Virus record (IMG/VR): IMGVR_UViG_3300025127_000047
Location: 1 to 55,716 of that record
Length of the DNA stretch: 55,716 nt
From: a virus
Reading direction: 5' to 3' (one strand)
Shown: positions 8,444 through 17,090 of the stretch, piece after piece
How the letters are laid out: every line of letters starts with the position of its first letter
Position numbering within the stretch: position 1 is the first letter of the stretch
The notes under the pieces: model-generated
Database searches by the model: none
The model's input: the letters and a program-made list of their open reading frames with translations, nothing else
What the model was told of the DNA's origin: nothing
Translations under genes and position numbers: made by a program

Positions 8444-10200
8444 TGAAAAAATTAATAATACCAATACTTATAATATTAAGTTTGCCTATTTTATTTCAAT
8501 CAACTCCAACAGAAATAATAAAATTAAAAACATTTGATGCTTTAATAAAAACACCAGAGCCATCAGGTAATTTTGTGATACTTAATATTACAGAAGAAGA
8601 TGTAGAACAAGAGGGTGGTTATCCATTACCAAGACAAAGACTTGCTGAAATACAAATGGAGCTTATAAGCAAAGGAGCTTTAGGTGTAGGCTGGGTTATA
8701 TCATTTCCTCAACCAGATAGAATGGGTGGAGATGAAACTTTTGCAAGGTCTTTAGGATATGCACCATCTGTAATAGCTATGTTTGAAGATAATAAAGGTA
8801 GTTATCCAAAAGCAACAGGCACAGTTATACTTGGAAAAAATAATGGTGGTATAATTAGTTTGGGAGTGAAGGAAAACCTATCAACATTATCCTCTCACAC
8901 ACTACAAGGGTTAGCCATTGCTCCCACTGATGTAGACCAGCTTGTAAGAAGAATACCTCTTTTAGTTAAAACACCTGATAATGAATGGATACCTAGTTTT
9001 GGTACACAAATATATAAAGCTTTATTTAATGTAAAAACTTACATTATAAAAACTAATGATAATGGTATATCAGAAATATCAATAAGAGGAATACCACCAG
9101 TTAAAACAGATAGTCTTGGTCGCAAGTGGATTAGTTGGATAAATACAGAACAAACCACTTTAAAAGAAATGAATGTAAATGGTAAGTTTGTATTTGTAGG
9201 TGTAACAGCTAACGGAGTAATGCCACAAATAGCAACACCAGTTGGATTATTAGAGCCACATAAAATACAAACAGCATTAGCAGAAAGTATATTAATACAA
9301 GATAGTCCTTATATACCTGACTGGGCAATAAGTATTAACTTGTTAATATTTATATTAAGTGTTGTTATTGTTTGGTTTGTATTATTTTATTTTGGCATAA
9401 CATGGGGAATAGTATTAAGTTTATTATCTATGTTTACTACAGCTAGTATAGGTTATTACTTTATACAAAAAGGTTTATTAATTGATGTTACTTGGAGTTT
9501 AATATCTCAATTTGTAACAGGAGCTATAGCTTTTTATCTTAGATTTAGAGAGCAATATAAACTTAGACAACAAATTAAAAAACAATTTGAACATTACCTT
9601 GACCCAAGACAAGTTAAACAACTTCAAGATAATCCAGAATTACTTAAATTAGGTGGAGAAAGAAAGTATTGTACTTTTCTTTTTACAGATGTAAGAGGTT
9701 TTACTAGCTTGTCAGAAAAATTAGAACCAGAAGAAGTAACAGAAATTATGAATAAAGCTTTAACCATACAAGCTAATGCTGTTAAAAAATATGGTGGTAT
9801 GGTAGATAAGTATATTGGTGATGCAATGATGGCTATATTTAATGCACCTATAAATATAGATATGCATGAAGATAGAGCTATACTTACAGCTATAGAAATA
9901 AAAAAACAAATGCAAGAAGCTAATCTTAATATTAAAATAGGTATAGGTATAAATAGTGGAGATGCTGTTATTGGAAATATGGGCTCTGAAACTAGATTTG
10001 ATTATACAGCTATAGGAGATGCAGTAAATTTAGCAGCAAGAATGGAAAGCAGTTGTAAAGAAGTAGGAGAAGATATAGTAATAGCAAAAAATACTGCAAT
10101 ACAAACAGATATAAAATTAGAAAAATTAAAACCTATTAAAGTAAAAGGAAAAGAAAAAGCAATAGAAATTTATACTATACAAGGAAACGAACATGGATAG
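8440..10200 (+). CDS. CHASE2-domain membrane adenylate cyclase (class IIIb)
   Basis: A 586-aa cyclase. An N-terminal helix (about 3-20) precedes an extracytoplasmic CHASE2 sensor domain (about 25-280), then three membrane helices (about 287-365), then a cytoplasmic class III cyclase domain (about 400-580). Catalytic residues are visible: metal-binding D417 (FTDVRGF) and D461 (DKYIGD), purine-binding K457, and transition-state N530 and R534 (AVNLAAR). The second purine-binding position is T523 rather than Asp, the mark of subclass IIIb, whose members include bicarbonate-responsive enzymes. All key residues are present, so it should make cAMP. ATG overlaps the FecR-gene stop by 4 nt. A full-length sensor cyclase is very unusual in a phage. 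Confidence 0.92.
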   Translation: MMKKLIIPILIILSLPILFQSTPTEIIKLKTFDALIKTPEPSGNFVILNITEEDVEQEGGYPLPRQRLAEIQMELISKGALGVGWVISFPQPDRMGGDETFARSLGYAPSVIAMFEDNKGSYPKATGTVILGKNNGGIISLGVKENLSTLSSHTLQGLAIAPTDVDQLVRRIPLLVKTPDNEWIPSFGTQIYKALFNVKTYIIKTNDNGISEISIRGIPPVKTDSLGRKWISWINTEQTTLKEMNVNGKFVFVGVTANGVMPQIATPVGLLEPHKIQTALAESILIQDSPYIPDWAISINLLIFILSVVIVWFVLFYFGITWGIVLSLLSMFTTASIGYYFIQKGLLIDVTWSLISQFVTGAIAFYLRFREQYKLRQQIKKQFEHYLDPRQVKQLQDNPELLKLGGERKYCTFLFTDVRGFTSLSEKLEPEEVTEIMNKALTIQANAVKKYGGMVDKYIGDAMMAIFNAPINIDMHEDRAILTAIEIKKQMQEANLNIKIGIGINSGDAVIGNMGSETRFDYTAIGDAVNLAARMESSCKEVGEDIVIAKNTAIQTDIKLEKLKPIKVKGKEKAIEIYTIQGNEHG

Positions 10201-10405
10201 ATTATTAACTGTAAGAGATGTAGCTGAAGATTTAGCTGTATCAAAAAAAGAAAATGAAGAAAGATGGAAAACAGCTTTTAATGAGTTTTCAGATATTAAA
10301 CAAGAAATAGGTAGTATTAATAACACAATGCGAATGGCAACCTTTGGAGTATTTGGATTTCTTGGTGCTTTAGCTATCGCAGTAGTAACGAGTATGTTGG
10401 TATAA
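10193..10405 (+). CDS. Small tail-anchored coiled-coil protein, likely lysis accessory
   Basis: A 70-aa protein. Residues 1-45 are charged and helical (VRDVAEDLAVSKKENEERW). Residues about 48-70 form one C-terminal membrane helix (ATFGVFGFLGALAIAVV). It overlaps the cyclase gene by 8 nt and precedes the holin by 2 nt. The layout recalls XhlA-type holin partners and other small phage lysis helpers, but similarity is only structural. Probably an inner-membrane partner of the holin. Confidence 0.55.
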   Translation: MDRLLTVRDVAEDLAVSKKENEERWKTAFNEFSDIKQEIGSINNTMRMATFGVFGFLGALAIAVVTSMLV

Positions 10406-10407
10406 AA

Positions 10408-10887
10408 ATGAAAGGATTATTAAAAAATATAGTTGGTGCAGTAGCTCCTACACTTGGAACAGCAATAGCAGGACCAATGGGTAATATGGCTTTAGGCAAA
10501 ATAGCTGAAGTATTAGGTTGTTCAGCAGACCAAAAATCTGTGCAAAAAGCTGTACAAAATGCAACACCAGAACAAATGTTACAGTTAAAAAAAGCTGAAC
10601 AAGAGTTTGAAGTACAAATGAAAGAGCTAGATGTAGATGTTTTTAAACTTGAAGCACAAGAAAAACAACACGCAAGAAGTATGTTTAGTAAAGATTGGAC
10701 TGCTCGTATTATTGGTTTGGTAACTATAGCTGGATTTCTTGGATACATATTTTTAGTAACACTACAACCACCAGAACAAAACTCTGAAGCACTTATAAAT
10801 TTAGTGCTAGGTTATTTAGGAGGATTAGCAAGTGCAATTATTTCGTTCTATTTTGGAGCATCTAATTCCAGTAACAAAGGAGAATAA
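10408..10887 (+). CDS. Holin (3TM phage/GTA type)
   Basis: A 159-aa membrane protein. An N-terminal Gly/Ala-rich hydrophobic segment (about 6-34, IVGAVAPTLGTAIAGPMG) is followed by a charged coiled coil (about 45-88), then two membrane helices: DWTARIIGLVTIAGFLGYI and INLVLGYLGGLASAIISFYFG. This matches the 3TM holin family seen in gene transfer agents and marine phages, from memory. It ends KGE just before the lysozyme gene, and holin plus endolysin adjacency supports the call. It would permeabilise the inner membrane to time lysis. Confidence 0.8.
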   Translation: MKGLLKNIVGAVAPTLGTAIAGPMGNMALGKIAEVLGCSADQKSVQKAVQNATPEQMLQLKKAEQEFEVQMKELDVDVFKLEAQEKQHARSMFSKDWTARIIGLVTIAGFLGYIFLVTLQPPEQNSEALINLVLGYLGGLASAIISFYFGASNSSNKGE

Positions 10888-10888
10888 A

Positions 10889-11332
10889 ATGGAAACATCA
10901 CAAGAAGGATTATCTTTAATTAAAAAGTTTGAAGGTTGTAAACTTGAAGCTTATAAATGTGCTGCCGGTGTTTGGACTATAGGATATGGAAGTACTGATG
11001 GAGTAAACGAAGGTATGAAAATATCCCAAGAAAGAGCAGATATGTTATTGCTTGAAGATGTAGAAGTATTTGAAGAAGCTATAAATAAACTTGTAAAAGT
11101 AAATTTAGAACAAAATCAATTTGATGCTCTTATATCATGGACATTTAATCTTGGAGAAACTAATTTAAAAAACTCTACTTTATTAAAAGTATTAAACAAT
11201 AAAGATTATGAAGGAGTTCCTGCACAAATAAAAAGATGGAATAAAGCAGGTGGTAAAGTATTACAAGGTTTAATAAGAAGACGAGAAGCAGAAGCCTTAC
11301 TATTTGAAGGCAAAGAATGGCATGAGGTATAA
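10889..11332 (+). CDS. Endolysin, GH24 T4-type lysozyme
   Basis: A 147-aa muramidase. I use the ATG at 10889 because an AAGGAG Shine-Dalgarno lies 7 nt upstream; an earlier in-frame ATG sits inside the holin gene. The catalytic pattern E-x8-C-x5-T is seen at E15 (KKFEGC), C24 and T30, followed by IGYGST. GH24 enzymes use E-x8-(D/C)-x5-T; the Cys form is known in phage P1 lysozyme. Later landmarks are QFDALISWTFNLG and the C-terminal RRREAEALLF. No signal or SAR anchor is visible, so it depends on the holin. Cleaves peptidoglycan for release. Confidence 0.93.
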   Translation: METSQEGLSLIKKFEGCKLEAYKCAAGVWTIGYGSTDGVNEGMKISQERADMLLLEDVEVFEEAINKLVKVNLEQNQFDALISWTFNLGETNLKNSTLLKVLNNKDYEGVPAQIKRWNKAGGKVLQGLIRRREAEALLFEGKEWHEV

Positions 11333-11334
11333 CT

Positions 11335-13203
11335 ATGCCGTTTGCAAAGTTTGAATTTAAACCCGGAATAAACAAAGAAGGAACTAATTATTCTAATGAA
11401 AATGGTTGGTTTGATGCTGATAAAATTAGATTTAGAAAAGGCAGACCAGAAAAAATAGGTGGTTGGGAAAAATATACTTCTAATACTTTTATAGGAACTT
11501 GTAGAAAAATTCATGTATATAGTGATATAGAACAAACTAAATATAAAATATTAGGCACACATAAAAAACTTTATGTACTAGAAGGAGATATATATAACGA
11601 CATAACTCCTATCAGAAGTACAACATCTGCAGGAGATGTAACTTTTGCGGCAACTAATGGAAGCTCAACAATTACAGCAACCGATACTTCTCATGGTGCA
11701 GTAGCAGGAGACTTTGTTACATTTAGTGATGCTGCTACTTTAGGTGGCAATATTACAGCAGCAGTTTTAAATCAAGAATATGAAATAGTTTCTATACCTA
11801 GTTCTAATACATTTACATTTATAGCTAAAGATACAAGCGGAACTGAAGTAACTGCAAACAGTAGTGATACTGGTAATGGTGGTAGTTCTACAGTAGGTGC
11901 TTATCAAATTAATGTAGGCTTAGATGTTTTTGTATCATCAACAGGTTGGGGTGTAGATTCATGGGGTGCAGGAACATTTGGTTCATCAACAGCTTTATCT
12001 TTAACTAATCAATTAAGATTATGGACTATAGATAATTTTGGAGATGATGTTATAGCAGCACCTAGAGGTGGACCTTTATATTACTGGGACGAGTCCAGTG
12101 GTTTAGGAACAAGAGCAGTATTAGGTAGTACTAAAAGTGGTGCAAGTGATACGCCAGTAGCAATATCTCAATTATTAATGTCAGATGTTGACCGCCATGT
12201 TATAGCTTTAGGTTGTAATCCAATAGGCTCATCTACGATTGACCCATTATTAGTTAGATTTTCAGATGCAGAAAATGCAGTAGATTGGACACCGACAGCA
12301 ACAAATTCTGCTGGTGGCGTAAGGTTATCTACAGGTAGTTTAATTGTAGGTGGTTTACAAACAAGACAAGAAATACTTATATGGACAGATGTGGGCGTAG
12401 TTTCTATGCGTTTTGTTGGACAACCTTTTATATTTAGTTTTAATGAAGTAGCAACAGGTATGTCTTTAATATCTCCAAATGCTGCAGCTACTGCAGGTGG
12501 AGTAGTTTACTTTATGGACGATGGAGCTTTTTATCAATATGCAGGTTCTGTTCAAAAATTACCATGTACAGTATTAGATTATATATTTAGTGATTTTAAT
12601 AAAGGACAAGCTTATAAAATTTTTGCAGCACCTAATCCTAAATACAATGAAGTAATTTGGTTTTATCCTAGTGCTAGTTCAACAGAAATAGATAGATATG
12701 TAACTTATAATTATTTAGAAAATAGTTGGAGTATAGGAACAACTAATGATGGTTTTGTTAGAACAGCATGGAATCCAGCATATAGTTTAGATTACCCAAT
12801 AGCTGCTAGTAAAAATGATGACTCTGGTTTAAATTATTTATATAACCAAGAGTTTGGTTGTTTAGCAGATGGAAATGGATTTACTGCTTTTATAGAATCA
12901 TCTGATTTTGACTTAGACCCAGCAGGAGAAAAGTTTATGTTTATGTCTAAGTTAATACCAGATTTAGAATTTAGAAAATCATCTGATACAGGTAACACAG
13001 TAGATTTTATAATTAAAGGTAGAGATTATCCTTTACAAGATTTATCTACATTATCCACAACATCTGTTACACCTAGTTCTACTTTTGCAAATATTAGAGG
13101 TAGAAGCAGACAAAGTGCAATAAGAGTTAGCAATACTAATGGTGATTTTGGTTGGCGATTAGGTGATATAAGATTAGAATTAAGACAAGATGGTAAAAGA
13201 TAA
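11335..13203 (+). CDS. Tail/neck structural protein (phage stabilisation-like)
   Basis: A 622-aa protein starting KFEFKPGINKEGTNYSNE, followed by WFDADKIRFRKGRPEKIGGW. This start is typical of a large structural protein found in many marine podovirus contigs. The rest is beta-rich with repeated aromatic WxxD-type strands and an inserted Ser/Thr/Gly-rich part (about 95-190). It is sometimes compared with the P22 gp10 tail-stabilisation protein, but I cannot confirm this from sequence. It begins 2 nt after the lysozyme stop and overlaps the next gene's start, so virion genes are continuous with the lysis operon. Confidence 0.7.
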   Translation: MPFAKFEFKPGINKEGTNYSNENGWFDADKIRFRKGRPEKIGGWEKYTSNTFIGTCRKIHVYSDIEQTKYKILGTHKKLYVLEGDIYNDITPIRSTTSAGDVTFAATNGSSTITATDTSHGAVAGDFVTFSDAATLGGNITAAVLNQEYEIVSIPSSNTFTFIAKDTSGTEVTANSSDTGNGGSSTVGAYQINVGLDVFVSSTGWGVDSWGAGTFGSSTALSLTNQLRLWTIDNFGDDVIAAPRGGPLYYWDESSGLGTRAVLGSTKSGASDTPVAISQLLMSDVDRHVIALGCNPIGSSTIDPLLVRFSDAENAVDWTPTATNSAGGVRLSTGSLIVGGLQTRQEILIWTDVGVVSMRFVGQPFIFSFNEVATGMSLISPNAAATAGGVVYFMDDGAFYQYAGSVQKLPCTVLDYIFSDFNKGQAYKIFAAPNPKYNEVIWFYPSASSTEIDRYVTYNYLENSWSIGTTNDGFVRTAWNPAYSLDYPIAASKNDDSGLNYLYNQEFGCLADGNGFTAFIESSDFDLDPAGEKFMFMSKLIPDLEFRKSSDTGNTVDFIIKGRDYPLQDLSTLSTTSVTPSSTFANIRGRSRQSAIRVSNTNGDFGWRLGDIRLELRQDGKR

Positions 13204-13406
13204 TGGCAGATAAAAGTGCAGTTCCATTACCGATAGCAACTCTTGAATATAATGAGTTAAATGAATCTATAACTAGAAGAACAATAGAACAAACTTTTCA
13301 AGATATAAATTCAGATATAGGTAATGCTAAAAGAAAACAAGATAGTGTAAGTAGTAAAGCTATGCGAAGGCATCAGTTTTTGTTAATGGGAGCAGGTAAT
13401 GGCTGA
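13203..13406 (+). CDS. Small conserved phage protein
   Basis: A 67-aa protein with PLPIATLEYNELNESITRRT near the start and a helical middle. It shares one base with the preceding stop (TAATGG) and overlaps the next gene by 8 nt. Similar short proteins occur between the stabilisation-like and virion genes of marine phages, from memory. Function unknown. Confidence 0.65.
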   Translation: MADKSAVPLPIATLEYNELNESITRRTIEQTFQDINSDIGNAKRKQDSVSSKAMRRHQFLLMGAGNG

Positions 13407-13737
13407 TAGTTTAAAAGTACTAGGACAAGTTGACCCAGCAGCTACTACCACTACAGTTCTTTATACAGTACCAGATAAAACCCAAACAACAGTTAGTTCT
13501 ATAGTAGCTGCAAATAGAACAGGCTCTGCAATAACATTTAGATTAAGTGTTCATGTAGGCGGAGCAAGTGCAGATGATAAACAATATCTTTATTATGATA
13601 AATCTGTAGCAGCAAATGACACTTTAACCATTGTAATAGGTATAACACTAGACCAAACAGATGTTATAAAAGTTTATACCAGTGCAGTAGATATGAGTTT
13701 TAATATATTTGGTTGTGAAACAACCGAGGAAAGATAA
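13399..13737 (+). CDS. Beta-rich small virion protein
   Basis: A 112-aa protein with the pattern LKVLGQVDPAATTTTVLYTV, then FRLSVHVGG and DTLTIVIGITLDQTDVI. This beta-sandwich-like pattern recurs in marine phage contigs next to tail genes, from memory. Probably a small tail or head-decoration protein. No enzymatic motifs. Confidence 0.65.
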   Translation: MADSLKVLGQVDPAATTTTVLYTVPDKTQTTVSSIVAANRTGSAITFRLSVHVGGASADDKQYLYYDKSVAANDTLTIVIGITLDQTDVIKVYTSAVDMSFNIFGCETTEER

Positions 13738-16608
13738 ATGGATATAAGACAACAAACCCAAAATGTAGCAGCACAAGGTCGTTATGGCGACAGTATGTTG
13801 CTTCATGTTAATCCTGCAGAAGTGCAAGGTTTAGCATCTGTAATGCCATTAACAAAGAATCCAGAAACAGGACAGCCTGAAGCTTTTTTACCTTTCTTAG
13901 CACCGCTATTAGGTAGTATGGCTGGTACTGCTTTGTTTACAGGTTTAAGTCCAGCAGTTGCTGGAGCATTAGGTTCTGGTATAGCAACTGCTATTCAAAC
14001 AGGTGATTTAAAAGAAGGAATAATATCAGGTATAACAGGGTTTGGTTTAGGTAAAGCATTTGGTGCTGCTGGTATTGGAGCAGAAGGTAGAGCTCTTGAA
14101 GCAGGTAGTGCTGCAAATGCAGCAGCTGATGCTGCAAATTTAGCTACAGGAGAAGGTGTTAAACAAGCACTAGCTGCTGAAGCAGCTTCAAACACAGCAC
14201 AAACTGCTGCTCAAACAGCTGCTGAACAAACACTTGGTCAAGGAGCTTCAGCTTTTGCAGATGCAATATCTAAACCGGGAGCATACTTACCAATAGTTGC
14301 AGGAGAAGGAACTTTAGAAACTCAAAGACAACAGGAAGCTTTTGAAAAAGCAATGAGAGAATATGAGCTTGGACAAAAACAAAGAGAAGAAGAAATGTAT
14401 GCTATGTATCCAGAGCAAATACCAATGAGTAGTCCATATGCTTATATGGCAGAAGGTGGAGAAATTCCAATGCCTGAAAATGTAAAAGGAGGTATTGGCA
14501 ATGTAAGTTTTTTACCCGGAAAAGGAAGACTAAGAAGACCATTTATGCCACCTAGACAATTAGTAATACCTGACCCTAATAGTTTTGAAGCTGCTATGTC
14601 TGGGCAACTTGATAGAACTTATAAAGAACCTCAACAAATTTCACGACCTGTAACAGCAGAAGCTGTACCTATAACTGACCCAACAACAGGTATGCCTATG
14701 GTATATCCTGAAGGAAGTGAATTTGCAGGACAACCAATACCATCAGGACAATTTAAACCATCTGATAATTACAGACCCGGAATAGACCCAGAGTTTAATT
14801 ATTTACCCGGAGGTAATAGACCTGCTTCATTTTTAGGTAACTATCTTGGACAAACTGGTGCTGATTTAGGAGGAGTTAATCCTTATGTGGCTGGAGATGT
14901 ATTAGAAGCTTATGGATATGGACTTCCCTATGACATGATGAATCCTTATGGAAACCCTTATGGAAATCCTTTTGATATAGGAATAGGTAATCCTTTTGGA
15001 AACCCTTACGGAAATCCTTTTGGAAACCCTTACGGAAATCCTTTTGGAAATCCTTATGATAATCCTTTTGAAAAACCTTATGAAGAATATCCTCCAATGG
15101 ACCCTGTAATTCCTTTTGGAGCTGAAATGGATTTTATGAACTTTAGTAACTTACCAAACTTAGGAGCAAACTTAGGAACTTATACAGGAAATCCATTTGG
15201 ACAAAATGATTTTACAACATCACAATTTATGCGTGATGATTTTATGATGCCACCATTAAGGGATATGGACTTTACTAATATTGGAGATGCTTATGGTTTA
15301 GGAAATTTAACTAATCCAAATTCAGAAGTAACAAACTTTCCAATGCCTAATCCAAATTTAAAAGGCTTACCAGATAATCTTGAAGACCTTGCAAACCAAG
15401 GATATTTTGGAACACCAAAAATAGATAATGACAGAATTAGTGATAATCAACTAACTGATATAAAAGGACCTATGATAAATACTACAGTAGGACCTAATAA
15501 TATTCCACCTGCGGGTAGAGGTGATTATGAACCTATTGATGATTTCAGACCTGTAACAGATATGTTAGCTAGACTGCCTGTAACAGATATGTTAGCTAGA
15601 CCTAAGTTTGATAGACAACCTATAAGAAGACCTGCGATTTCAGGTTTAGAAAATAGAGATTTAATGGACATTGATTCTTTAATAACTCCAATAGAGCAAT
15701 CACAAATACAAGCTTCTTTATTACCAAATGATTTAGCCCGACAAGCAGCTATGGATAATTTAGTAAATGCTGATGACCTTAATGCTAGTATGAGACCTAT
15801 ACTTCAACAACCACAACCTCCTCAAACTGGTGGCATACCAGTAACAGGTGGTGGACCAATAGGTAGTGGAATATTACCTGAAGCTAATTTACCTTCAGGA
15901 CCAACAGCTCCAACTGCACCTGCATCAGGAGCTAGACAAATACCATCAGGACCAGCTATGGGTGGGATAACTGCTATACCAACTCCAATACAAAATCCTT
16001 TTATGCAATTACCAACACCACCTATGCGTGATGATTTTATGTCAATAGATAGATTTAATCCTATTGCTATGCCATTTGGAATGGAAGAAGGAAGACAAAT
16101 ACCTGATGATGCAAAAGGATTACAAGCTTTAGCTAAAACAGAAAAAGGAAAAGATGCTGTAAGGGAAATGGGATATAAATTACAAGCAGGTGGATTAACA
16201 CCTAGCCCAGAAGAACTACAAGAAGTACAAATGGCTATACTGGGACAAATGCCAAATAACCAACAAGTTATTGATATGTTTGTAGAAAAATACGGCAATG
16301 AAATATTTGTAATGATAAGAGAACAAATTCTTAATCCAGAAGGAAACAGACAAACACAAGGCATGATAGAAGGTATGGGCGGTGGAATGGACGACCAAGT
16401 ATTAGGAATGATTGGTAGTCAACAAGCTGTAGCTGTATCTCCGGGTGAGTACATTGTACCAGCAGATGTTGTATCAGGATTAGGAGATGGTTCTTCTGAT
16501 GCAGGTGCAAAAGAACTTGATGGTCTATTAGATAGAGTTAGACAAGAAAGAACTAATACAACTAAACAACCAAAAGAATTAAATAAAGGAAAGGTATTAC
16601 CTAAATGA
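13738..16608 (+). CDS. Large Gly/Pro/Asn-rich virion protein (possible internal virion protein)
   Basis: A 956-aa protein. Residues about 40-185 are Ala/Gly-rich with hydrophobic stretches (FLPFLAPLLGSMAGTALF) that could cross a membrane on DNA injection. Residues about 400-450 contain about a dozen NP(Y/F)GN repeats. A Pro-rich, disordered middle follows. The C-terminus has VSPGEYIVPADVVSGLGD, a motif I recall from many marine podovirus proteins. Composition and position among other injected-type proteins suggest an internal or ejected virion protein, but this is inference. It overlaps the next ORF by 4 nt. Confidence 0.65.
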   Translation: MDIRQQTQNVAAQGRYGDSMLLHVNPAEVQGLASVMPLTKNPETGQPEAFLPFLAPLLGSMAGTALFTGLSPAVAGALGSGIATAIQTGDLKEGIISGITGFGLGKAFGAAGIGAEGRALEAGSAANAAADAANLATGEGVKQALAAEAASNTAQTAAQTAAEQTLGQGASAFADAISKPGAYLPIVAGEGTLETQRQQEAFEKAMREYELGQKQREEEMYAMYPEQIPMSSPYAYMAEGGEIPMPENVKGGIGNVSFLPGKGRLRRPFMPPRQLVIPDPNSFEAAMSGQLDRTYKEPQQISRPVTAEAVPITDPTTGMPMVYPEGSEFAGQPIPSGQFKPSDNYRPGIDPEFNYLPGGNRPASFLGNYLGQTGADLGGVNPYVAGDVLEAYGYGLPYDMMNPYGNPYGNPFDIGIGNPFGNPYGNPFGNPYGNPFGNPYDNPFEKPYEEYPPMDPVIPFGAEMDFMNFSNLPNLGANLGTYTGNPFGQNDFTTSQFMRDDFMMPPLRDMDFTNIGDAYGLGNLTNPNSEVTNFPMPNPNLKGLPDNLEDLANQGYFGTPKIDNDRISDNQLTDIKGPMINTTVGPNNIPPAGRGDYEPIDDFRPVTDMLARLPVTDMLARPKFDRQPIRRPAISGLENRDLMDIDSLITPIEQSQIQASLLPNDLARQAAMDNLVNADDLNASMRPILQQPQPPQTGGIPVTGGGPIGSGILPEANLPSGPTAPTAPASGARQIPSGPAMGGITAIPTPIQNPFMQLPTPPMRDDFMSIDRFNPIAMPFGMEEGRQIPDDAKGLQALAKTEKGKDAVREMGYKLQAGGLTPSPEELQEVQMAILGQMPNNQQVIDMFVEKYGNEIFVMIREQILNPEGNRQTQGMIEGMGGGMDDQVLGMIGSQQAVAVSPGEYIVPADVVSGLGDGSSDAGAKELDGLLDRVRQERTNTTKQPKELNKGKVLPK
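14941..15084 (+). repeat. 12-bp tandem repeats coding NP(Y/F)G
   Basis: A short-period tandem array coding for Asn-Pro-Tyr/Phe-Gly units inside the 956-aa protein. Copies differ at synonymous sites (AAT/AAC, CCT/CCC). It may vary in copy number between related phages. Confidence 0.8.
15550..15600 (+). repeat. Exact 24-bp direct repeat (27-bp period)
   Basis: Two identical 24-nt copies, 15550-15573 and 15577-15600, both coding PVTDMLAR. Perfect identity at nucleotide level suggests a recent slippage duplication. Confidence 0.85.
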
Positions 16609-17090
16609 GTAATGTAGTTAAAATAAAAGAAAACAATAACAACACTTACAAAGTAAATAATAATTATATTGTTACTTTAGTTCCTCATCATTACATGGGA
16701 ACTATTTGGAATGATGTAGAAAAATATTTACAAAAAGCAGTTAAAAGGTCTAAAGGTAGATGGACTATAGACTATTTAAAAAATGCTATTAAAAAAGCAG
16801 AACAAGAACTTTGGGTAATTTTTACAGAAGAAGATAATGAAATAATTGGTGCAGCTACTACTGAATTTGTTTACTATCCAAATAGTAAAAAAGTTGCCGT
16901 GCAATATTTAGGTGGAGAAAATTTACCTGACTGGGCATGGAATTATTTAACAACAGTAGAAGCTTGGGCTAAAGATAATAAATGTGATGGTATAGAGTGT
17001 ACAGCTAGATTTGGTATGTGGAAATGGTTAGGCAAATCTGGTTGGGAAAAATCTTATACAATTTTTGAAAAGAGGTTTAACAATGGGTAA
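16605..17090 (+). CDS. GNAT-like acyltransferase-fold protein
   Basis: A 161-aa protein. The core reads ELWVIFTEEDNEIIGAATTEF, then KVAVQYLGGE, then WAWNYLTTVEAWAKDNKCDGIEC, ending FGMWKWLGKSGWEKSYTIFE. The strand-turn-strand with IIGAA and the late helix plus GxxK pattern resemble a GNAT acetyltransferase fold. Similar proteins sit among virion genes of marine podoviruses and have been compared with T7 gp13-type internal proteins. No clear acetyl-CoA (R/Q)xxGxG/A loop is seen, so enzymatic activity is uncertain. It overlaps its neighbours by 4 and 8 nt. Confidence 0.55.
   Translation: MSNVVKIKENNNNTYKVNNNYIVTLVPHHYMGTIWNDVEKYLQKAVKRSKGRWTIDYLKNAIKKAEQELWVIFTEEDNEIIGAATTEFVYYPNSKKVAVQYLGGENLPDWAWNYLTTVEAWAKDNKCDGIECTARFGMWKWLGKSGWEKSYTIFEKRFNNG

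Noticed and set aside
15822-16364. A 180-aa minus-strand open frame opposite the 956-aa virion protein
   Set aside because: It lies antisense to a well-supported gene and has the Pro/Ser/Ile pattern of a reverse-strand shadow.
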